A stretch of 64,000 bases of DNA from Methylobacterium platani (lineage in GTDB: Bacteria > Pseudomonadota > Alphaproteobacteria > Rhizobiales > Beijerinckiaceae), in contig NZ_LWHQ01000016.1 in NCBI RefSeq assembly GCF_001653715.1, positions 52,655-116,654 on the forward strand, in the 5' to 3' direction. Position 1 is the first letter of the stretch, and each line of letters starts with the position of its first letter. The notes beneath the pieces are model-generated. The model was not told the origin of the DNA. It saw only the letters and a program-made list of their open reading frames with translations, and searched no databases. Positions 18,980 to 26,992 of the stretch are shown in pieces. The translations under genes were made by a program, and so were the position numbers.

Positions 18980-19810
18980 TCACGCCACCGACCGCTCCGG
19001 CGCCCGCATCCGGGGCGCCTCGCCCCCCGCGCGGCGGACCTCCGCCTCGCGGCACAGCATCCCGGCGAGCACCCGCGCCCGCTCGGCCCAGTGGTCGCGC
19101 TCGGCGCGCAGGGCCGCGAGGTCGTCGCGGCCGACCGCCAGGGCGACCGCGAGGTCGTCGACCTCGGCCGAGAGGGCGTGGGCCCGGTCGCGCTCGCGGG
19201 CGAGCGCGGCGCGCAGCACCGCGAGCGCCGCCGATTCCGCCTCCGGCGGGGTGATCTCCGGGCCGGCCGGCGCGGCCGGGGCCGGGGCCGGGGCCGGACG
19301 GGCGGGGGCCGGATCGTCCGCCGCCGGCGCGGGCTCGGCCGCGGCGACCAGGGTCGGCACCGCCGCCACCGCGATCGGGGTCCCCTCCTCCTCCAGCACC
19401 AGGCCGTGCAGCATCGCGAACACCCCGTCGCCGTCGAGGCGGGCGAGGTCGAAGCCGCTCTCGGCGGCGAGCCCGCACCACAGGGCCTGGCCGCGGGCGG
19501 ACTGGCCGACGAAGGCCATCGACCAGTCCGGGAAGCCGCGGGCCTCGACCGGGCCGCATTGCAGCACCGTCACGTCGCCGTGGCGCTCGTCGCGCTGGAT
19601 GCGCTCGAAGGTGTCCTCCACGCCGCTCCGCGGCCCCTCCAGCACCTGCGCGAAGGCGCCGCCGTTGAACATCAGGGCGCCGGTGACGCCGACCCGGCGG
19701 TTGTTGGCCTGCGAGGCGGCGAGGATCTGGCGGACCGCCGCCGTGACCTCGTGGTCGGGACCCTGGAGCAGGTTCTTGCTGGCATAGACCAGCCGGTACA
19801 GGTCGCTCAT
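18980..19810 (-). CDS. BLUF-domain blue-light sensor with long Pro/Ala and coiled-coil tail
   Basis: This 276-aa protein has an N-terminal BLUF domain (residues 1-~95): flavin Tyr9 in YRLVYAS, Asn in ASQANNRRVGVTGALM, Gln in FAQVLEG, then RDERHGDVTVLQ and FPDWSMAF. BLUF domains bind FAD and switch a hydrogen-bond network on blue light. After residue ~140 comes a Pro/Ala linker, then a helical, probably coiled-coil segment (AALAVLRAALARERDRAHAL...LRAERDHWAERAR). The start overlaps the stop of the GGDEF-EAL gene by 4 bp, suggesting that the sensor controls that enzyme. Confidence 0.9.
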   Translation of the reverse strand: MSDLYRLVYASKNLLQGPDHEVTAAVRQILAASQANNRRVGVTGALMFNGGAFAQVLEGPRSGVEDTFERIQRDERHGDVTVLQCGPVEARGFPDWSMAFVGQSARGQALWCGLAAESGFDLARLDGDGVFAMLHGLVLEEEGTPIAVAAVPTLVAAAEPAPAADDPAPARPAPAPAPAAPAGPEITPPEAESAALAVLRAALARERDRAHALSAEVDDLAVALAVGRDDLAALRAERDHWAERARVLAGMLCREAEVRRAGGEAPRMRAPERSVA

Positions 19811-21546
19811 GCGCGGGCTCCGGAGAAGGGCGCGTCGGGGGCGCCGAGGAGGCGCAGGAGGTCGTCGGAGGCCAGCGGCTTGCTGATGAGGTAGCCCTGG
19901 ACGTCGGTGCAGCCCTCGGCGCGGATGCGGCGCAGCTGCTCGGCCGTCTCGACGCCCTCCGCCACCGTGGTCATGCCGAGGCTGCGGCCGAGGCCGGCGA
20001 TCGCCCGGATGATCGCCTCGCCGTCGGCCTTGGCCTCCATGTCGGCGACGAAGGAGCGGTCGATCTTGATCTTGTCGAACGGGAAGGCGCGCAGGTAGCT
20101 CAGGGACGAGTAGCCGGTGCCGAAATCGTCCATCGACACCCGCACGCCCAGGTCCCGCAGGCGGTGGAGGGTGTGCAGGGTCTTCTCGTTGTCCTGCAGC
20201 AGCACGCCCTCGGTGATCTCGATCTCGAGCCGCGCGGCCGGCAGGCCGGTATTGGCGAGCGCCGACACGATGGTCTCGACGAGGCGGTCGCTCTTGAACT
20301 GCGCCGGCGAGACGTTGACGGCGACCGCCAGGGGCTGCGGCCAGCCGGCGGCGTCGCGGCAGGCCTGGCGGATCACCCACTCGCCGATCGGCACGATCAG
20401 GCCGATCTCCTCGGCGAGCGGGATGAAGTCGAGGGGCGAGACCAGCCCGCGCTCCGGGTGGCGCCAGCGGATCAGGGCCTCGCAGCCGACCAGGCGCTCG
20501 TCGGCGAGGTTGAGCTGGGGCTGGTAGTGGAGCTCGAACTCGCGCCGGGCGAGCGCCTGGCGCATGTCGAGCTCGAGGCGCCGGCGCGCCTGCATCCGCG
20601 CATCCATCGCCGGCTCGAAGAACCGGAACGTGCTCCGCCCGTCGAGCTTGGCGCGGTAGAGGGCGAGGTCGGCGTTCTTCAGGAGGCGGTCGGCGTCCTG
20701 GCCGTCCGCCGGCGCCAGGGCGACGCCGACGCTCGCCCCGATCGAGAGCAGCTGGCCCTCGATCATGTAGGTGCGGCCGACGAGGTCGACGACGCGGCGC
20801 GCCAGCGCCTGGGCCTCGCCGGGCGTCGACACGCCGGCCTGCAGCACCACGAACTCGTCGCCGCCGATCCGCGCCACGGTGTCGCCGGCCCGGACCATCG
20901 CGCGCAGGCGGTCCGCCACCTTCTGGAGGAGCGCGTCGCCGACCGGGTGGCCGAGGGTGTCGTTGACCGGCTTGAAGCGGTCGAGGTCGACGAGGAGCAC
21001 CGCGCAGCCCTCGGCGTTGTGCTCCAGGCGGGCGAGCGCCGCGTCGAGGTGCTCGCGCAGCTTGAGGCGGTTCGGCAGCCCGGTGAGCGGATCGAGGCGG
21101 GCGAGGTCGTGGGCCCGGCTCTCCGCCGCCCGGCGGGCGCTGACATCCTCCAGCACCAGGGCGACGCCCTCGCCCGGGACCGAATGCATCTCGACCTGGA
21201 CGCGGTGGCCGTCGAGCGCCACGTCGAGGCCGAGCGGGCCGCGCAGGCGGGCGACGATCTCCCACGCGCCGAGGCCGGTCCCGGCGCGGGCGAGGCGCAG
21301 GAGCCGGCGGACCGTGGGCGCGCCGGAAAGCCCGGACCGGCGCAGCAGCGCGAGGGCCGGCGCGGAGCCGTGGGCGACGCGGCCGTCGGGATCGACCAGC
21401 AGGACCCCGTGCCGGACGGCGTCGAGGCCGCGGGCGAGGCGCTGCGGCGCGGTCGCGTCCGGCCCGCACACCGGCCCGGAACACGGCGAAGGATCGGGCA
21501 AGGGGTCCGGCATGACCCGCAGGGCGGCGGAGAGGGAGGCTGTCAT
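19807..21546 (-). CDS. GGDEF-EAL cyclic-di-GMP enzyme with N-terminal PAS-like domain
   Basis: This 579-aa protein has a PAS-like region (about 35-135: RHGVLLVDPDGRVAHGSAPALALL), a GGDEF domain (about 150-310, intact GGDEF at 228-232 with RLDPLTGLPNR upstream) and an EAL domain (about 325-570, EALIRW at 356 with DDFGTGYSSLSYL and KIDRSF). Both catalytic motifs look intact, so it may make and degrade c-di-GMP. No membrane segment is seen. It is coupled by ATGA to the downstream BLUF protein, pointing to blue-light control. The promoter must be in 21547-21914, a 368-bp non-coding stretch with no other feature. Confidence 0.9.
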   Translation of the reverse strand: MTASLSAALRVMPDPLPDPSPCSGPVCGPDATAPQRLARGLDAVRHGVLLVDPDGRVAHGSAPALALLRRSGLSGAPTVRRLLRLARAGTGLGAWEIVARLRGPLGLDVALDGHRVQVEMHSVPGEGVALVLEDVSARRAAESRAHDLARLDPLTGLPNRLKLREHLDAALARLEHNAEGCAVLLVDLDRFKPVNDTLGHPVGDALLQKVADRLRAMVRAGDTVARIGGDEFVVLQAGVSTPGEAQALARRVVDLVGRTYMIEGQLLSIGASVGVALAPADGQDADRLLKNADLALYRAKLDGRSTFRFFEPAMDARMQARRRLELDMRQALARREFELHYQPQLNLADERLVGCEALIRWRHPERGLVSPLDFIPLAEEIGLIVPIGEWVIRQACRDAAGWPQPLAVAVNVSPAQFKSDRLVETIVSALANTGLPAARLEIEITEGVLLQDNEKTLHTLHRLRDLGVRVSMDDFGTGYSSLSYLRAFPFDKIKIDRSFVADMEAKADGEAIIRAIAGLGRSLGMTTVAEGVETAEQLRRIRAEGCTDVQGYLISKPLASDDLLRLLGAPDAPFSGARA

Positions 21547-21914
21547 AGGAGGCGGGCTCCGCGCGGACGCCGACTCGGCGCCGGTGCGATACTGGATAGG
21601 ACTATATTGCTGCGATTAATGCTTCGTCTCTCCCAGCCGGGACCGGATCGATTTTCCGACAGATCCGCCGTTGGCTGGGAACAATCCGTGCGATTACGTC
21701 ACCGCATACGATCGTAACCGCCCGACGCATGAAGGGCTCCGACATCGTGTCGTCACATGACTAACGGATCGCCGACGGACGATCATCGATGAAAGCGATG
21801 ACCTATAGTCATGTGATCAGACGATCCGGGCGGCTCCACAGGAACGTCGCAGCGGGCAGGTTTCGTCCCCGATCCGAAGACGACCATGCCGATCCGCCCC
21901 GCATCGGTTCGCCC
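21547..21914. other. Intergenic region, promoter side of the GGDEF-EAL gene
   Basis: No gene seen. It is moderately AT-rich around 21600-21680 and 21750-21830. It should contain the leftward promoter of the GGDEF-EAL/BLUF pair and the end of the methyltransferase transcript. Confidence 0.4.
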
Positions 21915-22496
21915 CTATCCCCGCAGCACGTCGAGCCGGTACGCCCCGGTCCGGATCTGCCGCTCGACCGCGAGGGGGCCGCGGGTCTCGCGGATGAACA
22001 GGTCGGCGGCCTCGTCGCCGGTGAGCGGATAGTCGGTCTCGCCGGTCCAGTGCACCAGGACGACGTCGCCGCCGGGCGCGAGGCCGGCCCGGACACGGGC
22101 CGCGAGGCGGGCGACGTCGGCGGCATCGAGATAGTAGACCACCTCCGACAGGAGGATCAGGTCGAAGCGGCCCTCCGGCCAGGCGCCCGGCACCTGGGCG
22201 CGGGCGAAGCGGACGCCCGGGAGGTCGCGGCAGCGGGTCCGGGCCCGGTCCAGGGCGGCCTCGGCGACATCGAGGCCCAGCAGGGCGTCGCAGCGGTGGG
22301 CGAGTGCCGCCGTGAGCACCCCGATCGAGCAGCCGACCTCCAGGGCGGCGGCGTAATGCGGGCGGGGCAAGGCCGCGAGGGTGGCGGCGTACTTGTCGCG
22401 CTCGTAGGGGCTGGCGGCGAAGTTCCACGGGTCGGGATCGGCGGCGTAGGCCGCGTCGAAGTAGCCCGGGGGCAGCGAGGTCGTGTGGCGGCTCAT
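21915..22496 (-). CDS. NodS-like SAM-dependent methyltransferase
   Basis: This 193-aa class I methyltransferase begins GYFDAAYAADPDPWNFAASPYERDKYAATLAAL, the standard opening of the NodS family (named after rhizobial Nod-factor N-methyltransferase). The SAM motif is ALEVGCSIGVLT (about 56-67), followed by LGLDVAEAALDRAR and LILLSEVVYYL. It is the last gene of a four-gene operon with glycosyltransferase, acyl-CoA-dehydrogenase-like and PIG-L genes. It is expected to methylate an amino or hydroxyl group on the sugar- or lipid-like product. The start at 22496 leaves a 23-bp gap from the PIG-L gene. Confidence 0.82.
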   Translation of the reverse strand: MSRHTTSLPPGYFDAAYAADPDPWNFAASPYERDKYAATLAALPRPHYAAALEVGCSIGVLTAALAHRCDALLGLDVAEAALDRARTRCRDLPGVRFARAQVPGAWPEGRFDLILLSEVVYYLDAADVARLAARVRAGLAPGGDVVLVHWTGETDYPLTGDEAADLFIRETRGPLAVERQIRTGAYRLDVLRG

Positions 22497-22519
22497 CCGG
22501 TCATCCTCGTCTTCCGTCC

Positions 22520-23257
22520 TCAGGGGGCGACCTCGAGGAAGATCTCGTGGCGCTCGGTGAAGCGGGCGATCATCGCCGGCTCCAGGCGGAAGCCGGCGGG
22601 ATCGTCGGCGATGAGGTCGGTGGTCTGCGAGCGGTGGGCGGCGATCGCCGCCGCCTTGGCGGCGCGGTGGCGCGCGGCGTCGAGGCGGGCGCCCCGGGGC
22701 GGCCCGCCGACCTCGGTCTCCGGCGGCAGGGTCCAGCCCCAGACCGGGTAGGCGTGGAGCCGGATCCCGCCGAGGCGGTCCCGGGCGCGGCCGGCGATGG
22801 CCGCGCTCGCCCGGTGGTCGCAATGCGGGTCGTGGGCCCAGGTCACGAACAGGGCGCCGGCGCCGCAGGCCCGGGCCGCCGCCGCGACCAGCTCGGCCGC
22901 CGCCTCGGCCGCCGGGCCGGAATCCGGCACGAACCGGTCCGGCAGGCGCAGGAACGTCACGTGCTCGCCGGCCAGCCCGAGCCGGGCCGCCGCCGCCAGG
23001 GTCTCGGCTTCGCGCAGAGCCCGCAGGCGCCCGGGCGGGTGGCTCGGGGAGTTCGGGTGCGAGCCGACCCCGTCGCTCACCACGACGAGGCGGACCGGGA
23101 TCCCGAGACGGCAGGCCTCGGCGATGAGCCCGCCGCAGCCGAGGCTCTCGTCGTCCGGGTGCGGCGCCACCACGACGATCCCGCCCGCCGGCACGATCGC
23201 CCGCAGGTCGCGCACCGGCAGCGCCTCGGCGGCGCGGAGGAAGGCGTCGGCCCGCAT
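22520..23257 (-). CDS. PIG-L/LmbE-family deacetylase
   Basis: This 245-aa zinc hydrolase has the motifs VVAPHPDDESLGCGG (about residues 29-43; zinc ligands His and Asp, catalytic Asp) and the distal metal His in WAHDPHCDHRA (about 140-150). The family removes N-acetyl from N-acetylglucosamine conjugates (PIG-L, mycothiol MshB, LmbE). The stop of the acyl-CoA-dehydrogenase-like gene overlaps its start by 1 bp (TGATG), so translation is coupled. Expected role: free an amino group that the NodS-like enzyme can then methylate. Confidence 0.87.
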   Translation of the reverse strand: MRADAFLRAAEALPVRDLRAIVPAGGIVVVAPHPDDESLGCGGLIAEACRLGIPVRLVVVSDGVGSHPNSPSHPPGRLRALREAETLAAAARLGLAGEHVTFLRLPDRFVPDSGPAAEAAAELVAAAARACGAGALFVTWAHDPHCDHRASAAIAGRARDRLGGIRLHAYPVWGWTLPPETEVGGPPRGARLDAARHRAAKAAAIAAHRSQTTDLIADDPAGFRLEPAMIARFTERHEIFLEVAP

Positions 23258-24435
23258 CAGCGCGGCGCCCGGAAGAGCGCGGCGACCGGCCCCTCGGCGG
23301 CGAGGATCGTCGCGGCGGCGCCGGTGAGCGCCCGGTCGGGGGCGGGCTGGCGCAGGTAGGTCGCGAGGTCGCGCGACAGCCGCTCCAGCGGATGCCCGCG
23401 CAGGAAACCCTGGAGGCCGACCGAGCGCTGGGCGAGGCCCAGCACCTCGAGCCCCGCCCGCTCGACCGCGAGGCGCGTCAGGTCGACGAAGGCGACGATG
23501 CGCTCCGCCGGCAGGGCGCCGTCGGCGACGAGGCCCGCCGCCCGCGCCACGAACAGGCGCGCGCCTTCGAGGGCGATGGCGCCCTCGCCGAGGCGGGCGA
23601 GCTGATGGGGATCGTCGCCACGCCCGGTCCGGGCGAGGTGGCCGCGCCAGGCCTCGAACACCGCCTCGATGCCGCCGAGCTGCACCGCCGCGAAGCGCCA
23701 GGCGCCGCCGGAGAAGTGCGGCTGGCGGTGGTAGTCGTCCGGGCCGCCGACGAGGCGCAGGGGCGCGAGGCCGGTGAGGTCGACGGTGCCGGTGGCCGAG
23801 GCGCGCATCCCCTGCGCGCGCCAGGCCGAGAGGTCGGCCCGCGCGCCTGGCTCGAGGGCGACGACGAGCATCCGGGGCGCCGTCTCGCCCGGGCGGCGCG
23901 CCGTCACCAGGGCGCGGGTGACGTGGCCCGCTCCCGACGCGAAGGTCTTGGCTCCGGTCAGGCGCCCGTCCGCGCCGAGGACAAGGCCCCCCGGCGACGG
24001 CTCGGTGTTCCAGACCCCGAACAGGTGGCCGGCGCGGGCCTCCGCGAACAGGGCGCGCCGCGCCTCGGGGTCGGCGAAGCGGGCGACGAGCTGGAGCGCG
24101 TTGACGTGGCCCTCATAGACCCGGCCGAGCGCCAGGCTGCCGGACCCGACGAGGCGCAGCACCTCGGCGAGGTCGGCGGCGCCCGGCGCGTCGCCGAGGC
24201 CGGCACCGCCCTCCCCGGCGGGGACCGGGGCGGCGAGGAGGCCGCCCCAAGCGAGATCGGCCACGTCCTCGGCCGGGAAGCCGTCGTCGCGGTCCTGCGC
24301 ATCGGCCCGCGACGCGGCGAGGCCGGCGACGCGGCGGGCGGCCGCGACCGGATCGCGGCCCGGCTCGGACGGGGTGGCGGCCGGCCGGGACGGGATCCGG
24401 AGGTCCATCGCCGGCAGAGGAGCGCGATCAGGCAT
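23257..24435 (-). CDS. Acyl-CoA dehydrogenase-like flavoprotein
   Basis: This 392-aa protein has the acyl-CoA-dehydrogenase fold: an N-terminal helical domain (AARRVAGLAASRADAQDRDDGFPAEDVADLAWGGLLAAPVP), a middle beta domain with FGVWNTEPSPGG and LTGAKTFASGAGHVTRALV, and a C-terminal helical bundle ending RGHPLERLSRDLATYLRQP. The WNTE motif replaces the usual FAxTEP, and I could not place a clear catalytic Glu, so the substrate is probably not an ordinary acyl-CoA. Genes like this recur in NodS/PIG-L/GT2 operons. It overlaps the glycosyltransferase gene by 8 bp. Confidence 0.78.
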   Translation of the reverse strand: MPDRAPLPAMDLRIPSRPAATPSEPGRDPVAAARRVAGLAASRADAQDRDDGFPAEDVADLAWGGLLAAPVPAGEGGAGLGDAPGAADLAEVLRLVGSGSLALGRVYEGHVNALQLVARFADPEARRALFAEARAGHLFGVWNTEPSPGGLVLGADGRLTGAKTFASGAGHVTRALVTARRPGETAPRMLVVALEPGARADLSAWRAQGMRASATGTVDLTGLAPLRLVGGPDDYHRQPHFSGGAWRFAAVQLGGIEAVFEAWRGHLARTGRGDDPHQLARLGEGAIALEGARLFVARAAGLVADGALPAERIVAFVDLTRLAVERAGLEVLGLAQRSVGLQGFLRGHPLERLSRDLATYLRQPAPDRALTGAAATILAAEGPVAALFRAPR

Positions 24436-25660
24436 TGCGGGCCTCCTCCGGCGCGGCGGCGAGGGCGGGCCGGGCCCGGCCGGCGGCGAGGACGCGCAAA
24501 GCCCGGACGGCCTGGACCCCGCACCGGAGGCCGGCGAGCAGCCGGCCGGCGCGCCGGGCCTGCCGGGGCAGCGCGGCCGGGTGCAGGGGCCGGCGGGCGA
24601 GGAGCGGGCTCGCCGCCTCGATCGCCGCGAGGCGCGCGCCGAGGGTGGGCAGGCCGGCGATGCGGCGCGCCTCCCCCGCCTCGATCCGCAGCCAGGGTGC
24701 CCAGAGCCGGGTGCGGTGCAGCCGCCCGGCGGCGTGCAGGCGCCGCAGCCGGCGGCCCCAGGCGAAGCGGAACACGGCGCGGCTCACCGGTTCGAGGCGC
24801 GGGTCGCAGGGGCTCTCGGGCGCGGCGCAGAGCCGGCGCATCGTGTCGGCCGCGCCCCCCGCGGCGCGGCCGTCGAGCCGCCCCGAGGTGACGACGACGA
24901 TGTCCGGGGCGTGGCGCACCCGGGCATCGACATCCAGGAGGGCGGCGACGAAGGCGCGGTCCTCGCCGAGCGGGATCGCCGGCATGCCGCCCGCGGCGCG
25001 GTAGGCGGCGAGGCGGACCGCGAGCGTCGCACCCGAGCGGGTGGCGTGGCGCGGCCAGGGATCGTGCGCGACCGGGTCGACCAGCGCTTCGAGCTCGACG
25101 AGCCGCGCCTCGTAGACGTCCTCGAGCCGGCCGCGGGCGTGCAGCGCCTCCGGCAGGCGCGCGGCCTCCGCGTCGTCGAGGGCGATGCGCCCGGCCACGG
25201 CGTCGGCGCCCCGCGCCAGGGCGGCGAGATTGCGCGCCACCCAGTCCGGCGGCACGCGGCTGTCGGCGTCGGTGGTCAGGATCACGCCGTCGGACGACGT
25301 CTCCTCCAGCCACGCGGCGGCGGCCTCCATCGCCTCGCGCCGGGCCCAGCCGGCATGGGCGTCGGGACGGTCGCGCGCGATCACCCGCAGCGGCAGGCGC
25401 AGGTCGGGCGCGAGCCCCGCCACGGCCTGCGCCGTGCCGTCGGTGCAGTTGTTGAGGAACAGCACGATGCCGAGGGCGTCCGGCGCGATCCCTTCCTGCC
25501 CGGCGAGGGCGGCGAGGCAGGCGCCGATCCGGTCGACCTCGTTGCGGACCGGCACGGCGACGACCCAGCGCGGCGCGGGCGGGCCGCCCGGCCTCGACCC
25601 CGACCCCGGCCCCGGCCCCCGGGGGGGTCGGGCCAGGTCCTTCTCGTCTGGATCGGTCAC
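24428..25660 (-). CDS. Family 2 glycosyltransferase
   Basis: This ~410-aa GT-A enzyme starts with VVAVPVRNEVDRIGACLAAL. It continues with FLNNCTDGTAQ, TTDADSRVPPDWV (the DxD metal site) and LGEDRAFVAALL (EDR acid/base region), so it transfers a nucleotide-sugar unit. I prefer the GTG at 25660, which has GGGGAG 7 nt upstream; an ATG at 25723 gives 431 aa but has a poor ribosome site, and the extra residues are low-complexity. The C-terminal ~80 residues are Arg/Ala-rich helix. First gene of the four-gene operon; no membrane segment is obvious. Confidence 0.83.
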   Translation of the reverse strand: MTDPDEKDLARPPRGPGPGSGSRPGGPPAPRWVVAVPVRNEVDRIGACLAALAGQEGIAPDALGIVLFLNNCTDGTAQAVAGLAPDLRLPLRVIARDRPDAHAGWARREAMEAAAAWLEETSSDGVILTTDADSRVPPDWVARNLAALARGADAVAGRIALDDAEAARLPEALHARGRLEDVYEARLVELEALVDPVAHDPWPRHATRSGATLAVRLAAYRAAGGMPAIPLGEDRAFVAALLDVDARVRHAPDIVVVTSGRLDGRAAGGAADTMRRLCAAPESPCDPRLEPVSRAVFRFAWGRRLRRLHAAGRLHRTRLWAPWLRIEAGEARRIAGLPTLGARLAAIEAASPLLARRPLHPAALPRQARRAGRLLAGLRCGVQAVRALRVLAAGRARPALAAAPEEARNA

Positions 25661-25884
25661 GCGCAGGCTCCCCGGCGGCCGCGTCGCTCGTCGCGGCGGC
25701 CCTCCGGACGGAAGATAGGACATACTCCGCTGGAGTTATTGGGGGTGCGACCAAATCGACCGCGACCGCCGGGACCGGCCGGCCTGCTGCCCGCAACCCG
25801 CTGCAGCGGCTCCCGTCCTCCGGGGGCCGGCGCGCGCAGCTCGGCCGTTTGTCTCGCCCGCGCGCCTTCGGCTATCCTGCCGGC

Positions 25885-26550
25885 ATGACCGGATGCGCCG
25901 ATTCCCGCCTCCTCCGCCGCCTCGCGGCCTGCCTCGCCCTCGGCGCGTGCGCCCTCGCGCCGGAGCCCGGCGCGGCGCAGGGCCTCGCCGGCTTCGGCTT
26001 CCTGCCCGTCTTCACCTGGCCGGGATCTTGGCCGGGATCTTGGCCCGGATCTTGGCCGGGATCCCGGCCGGGAGAGCCCGGCGAGGACGGGCGCTGGTCC
26101 GGCTCCTACGCCCGGCTGTCGACGGGGTTCGAGGCGGTGTCGTCGCGGCGCTTCGGCAGCTATGCCGGCCCGACCTTCGGCTTCGAGGGCGGGCGGATGT
26201 GGCAGGAGGGCCGGTTCGTCTACGGCATCTCCGGCGGGTTCGACTACCTCGCCGCGACCTCCGGCGGCCTGACGCCCGGCTTCGGCGGCCTCAGCTACAC
26301 CCGCGACTTCGCGGGCGCGGTGCAGGTGAAGGTCGGCACGCTGCTGACGCCGGACGTGCTGCTCTACGCCCGGGCCGGCGCCGCCGCCGTGCACGGCACG
26401 CTGCGGGCCGGGGCGACGCCGGTCTCGGGCCCGTTCTCGCGCGACGACATCGCGGTGCTGCCGAACGCCCATGTCGGGGTCGAGTGGGCGATCACCGACC
26501 GCCTCTCGGTCGCCGTCGAGGCCGGTGTGGTGGGCGGCGGCCTGCGCTGA
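25885..26550 (+). CDS. Outer-membrane beta-barrel protein with WPGS repeat
   Basis: This 221-aa exported protein has a signal peptide (RLLRRLAACLALGACALAPEPGAAQ, cleavage near 31). A short WPGS repeat follows (about 45-61), then an eight-strand-like barrel with alternating hydrophobic residues (GSYARLSTGFEAVSS, FVYGISGGFDYLAA, LTPDVLLYARAGAAAVHG, AHVGVEWAITDRLSVAVEAGVV). It resembles the porin-like OmpA/OMP_b-brl proteins common in Rhizobiales. It ends GGGLR without the usual C-terminal aromatic residue. Role unknown. Confidence 0.72.
   Translation: MTGCADSRLLRRLAACLALGACALAPEPGAAQGLAGFGFLPVFTWPGSWPGSWPGSWPGSRPGEPGEDGRWSGSYARLSTGFEAVSSRRFGSYAGPTFGFEGGRMWQEGRFVYGISGGFDYLAATSGGLTPGFGGLSYTRDFAGAVQVKVGTLLTPDVLLYARAGAAAVHGTLRAGATPVSGPFSRDDIAVLPNAHVGVEWAITDRLSVAVEAGVVGGGLR
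26017..26064 (+). repeat. 12-bp in-frame tandem repeat (WPGS x4)
   Basis: Four copies of tggccgggatct, with small substitutions in copies 3 and 4, encode WPGS four times inside the barrel gene. A partial fifth copy follows. Such units can expand or contract without breaking the frame. Confidence 0.9.
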
Positions 26551-26992
26551 GCCCGTCGCGCGCCGGCCGCCCGCTTCGTTGCCGGCAATATCTTGGCGCA
26601 ATCGGAAACATCGTTCGCAACATTTACATTCAAAATAATCCCACCCTCTCGATAATCATCGACTATCGATCGAAATCGCCGCTAAATCAGAAGCTTGGCC
26701 GCGAGCCGGATCATCCGGCAGCCTGACCTTCTCTCGCGACACCGGGCATCTCTGCTCTCTTCCGGGCCGCCGACGCCGCAAAATTGCCTCGTTGGGGTCC
26801 GTACTCACGCTCTGGAAGTGGCCCAGCCCGGGCCGCAACCGGTGGCATCCTCGTCTCCCCGGGGACGCCGCTGCGGCGCGGGCGCACGAGGAAGATCGCA
26901 TGATCCCGGTCGACCGGACGTCGCCGCGCACGATCCCGAGCCGCCTGCCGGGCCGGCGCCGGACGGCGCGACGCGGGGAGCGCTGATCCGCG
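26551..26992. other. Intergenic region with AT-rich core
   Basis: No convincing gene. Bases 26585-26700 are markedly AT-rich (aacatttacattcaaaataa, cgataatcatcgactatcga) and probably contain a promoter for the rightward sulfotransferase-like gene. The remainder to 26992 is GC-rich with only short overlapping frames. Confidence 0.45.
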
